DNA of 64,000 bases, from assembly GCA_943736015.1 (NCBI GenBank), contig OX031068.1, forward strand, positions 24,250,296-24,314,295, written 5' to 3'. Position numbers and translations under genes: made by a program. This DNA comes from Tridacna crocea (lineage: Eukaryota > Mollusca > Bivalvia > Cardiida > Cardiidae). Shown here in pieces: positions 63,000-64,000 of this stretch (its first letter is position 1; every line of letters begins with the position of its first letter). The notes beneath the pieces are model-generated. The model worked only from the letters and a program-made list of their open reading frames with translations, did not search any database and was not told where the DNA came from.

Positions 63000-63194
63000 C
63001 TGAAAAAGAATAATTTAAATATTGTCCTTATAGAACAAACTCTAGATGTACGTTCACAGGGCTCATTGTGACGGCTTTCTGTAGCCAATGGCACCATCTT
63101 TTGCAATTTAGTGGCATCTTTTTACTATAATGTTCAATCAATATAGATTGATTGATTGGTACTTTACACCACTTAACTTCAGTCATATTCAACT

Positions 63195-63352
63195 TCAGTC
63201 TGCTAAAATAATGAAACTTAACTTTAATTGAGTAGAAAACATTGTTCTGAAAAGGAGAAAATGCTGGCTACCAGGATTTTTTCTCCTTTTCCCCAAATGT
63301 TTTCAAAGACCTTTTCCTTTGGGGCCATTAAGATTGTGCGGTAAAGAGTTAA
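63195..63352 (+). mobile_element. TTAA-hp, left half lost
   Basis: Hairpin (GCTGGCTACCAGG) and right half to GGTAAAGAGTTAA. Confidence 0.7.
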
Positions 63353-63986
63353 AGGAAAGCTAGGATCTGTATAGGTATTGGATTCTAAATACAAATGCTT
63401 TAGAAGATGTTATTAACTTGGAAATAGTTTTCAATTCAAGCATTCAATAAAGCTTGACTGTGCTTATGCATCAACGAAACCTTCACTGTTCCTTGGTATA
63501 AAATCTCCATACTGTAAAAATAATAACTTTTGACAGAGTATATAGTATCAGAAACCAATCATGCTGATATGGATAGTAAATCTAATAATTGTGCCAGGTC
63601 AATATTCCAAAGAACTGAACCTGACATTCTAGGCTTGTACATTATATATAGTCTTCTCCAAACAAACAACAATTTTTTTTTTTAAATACATGTACAGATA
63701 GTCGTTTTCCGTCGTAAAGTTCATCCTTTGTACGACTAAGTTACTTTACATATCTATAATGGTTATGTCAAAAAAACAAGACCAAATAAATATTGAACAT
63801 TTGTTAATTCATCTTTTACTTAAACAATACTTAAAAAAATTTTGATCTCTAATTTTGACTTTTGACCTGATAAACGCTGGAAAGTGGGTCAAAATTTTAT
63901 AATGGGTAAAACTTGGAATCTGTATATGTTTTGGGGTTCATTATACATTTTATGGATTATTTTACAACTTTAAAGCAAAACCACCC
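63353..63986. other. Unassigned intron sequence
   Basis: AT-rich; no further LRR exon seen. Confidence 0.45.
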
Positions 63987-64000
63987 CTAACTCTTTACCA
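63987..64000 (+). mobile_element. TTAA-hp terminus, cut by window edge
   Basis: Begins CTAACTCTTTACCA. Confidence 0.5.

Overview
The window is eukaryotic, AT-rich and intron-dominated. It is most probably from a bivalve mollusc, judged from tRNA-headed SINEs whose other end reads like the molluscan 'GCGTTAAACCCCAAAAC' type, ~166-bp tandem-array transposons and several TIR families of the kinds common in bivalves. The species assignment is inference. The only host gene I can support is on the minus strand and runs right to left across most of the window: a partial LRCH-family gene (leucine-rich repeats plus a C-terminal calponin-homology domain). I resolved 14 exons by splice sites and reading-phase continuity (about 2.93 kb coding, 976 codons) between 62999 and 11019. 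The first five exons encode eight leucine-rich repeats and the conserved VCTKGKQHIMKYL block. The later exons encode proline-rich, E/K/R/Q-rich (coiled-coil-like) and Ser/Thr/His-rich disordered segments. The 5' exons lie beyond the right edge. The CH-domain exons were not found in the left 11 kb and presumably lie beyond the left edge.

The introns are saturated with transposable elements. The dominant one, called TTAA-hp here, is a ~225-bp MITE with ends like TTAAC(C/T)C(A/T)TTACCA, a TTAA target duplication (piggyBac-like), and a near-perfect 67-bp palindrome at its centre (33-nt arms around GCTGGTAACCAGC). I count roughly 85-90 complete or broken copies, about a quarter of the window. Strand '+' below means that the half carrying TCCAAATTGAAAGCATTTGC lies on the left. 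Subfamilies: A (ends CCCATTACCA), B (CCAAACAATCCCTGG end), C (CCCCATAAGGC end, centre GCTCGTCACGAGC, CCTTTTGCC arm) and D (CTTTCCnAAA ends, centre GCTCGTAACGAGC). Copies sit end to end sharing a single TTAA, inside each other, inside SINEs and inside minisatellites, and they host SINEs and other MITEs in turn. Four are whole-length palindromes made from two copies of the same half.

Region by region: 0-11 kb is a minisatellite, MITEs and SINEs with no certain exon. 11-29 kb holds exons 14 to 8, with two 166-bp-array elements (12.7-14.6 and 26.8-28.2 kb). 32-45 kb holds exons 7 to 2 in smaller introns. 45-62.8 kb is one 17.9-kb intron (intron 1 of the visible part) with two PIF/Harbinger relics, a third class of long array element, a long-inverted-repeat element and an inverted pair of ~560-bp TTAA elements. 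62.9-64 kb holds the first visible LRR exon. There is no operon, CRISPR or prokaryotic feature. Nearly all longer open frames outside the exons are translations of repeats, mainly the MITE palindrome, and should not be read as genes.
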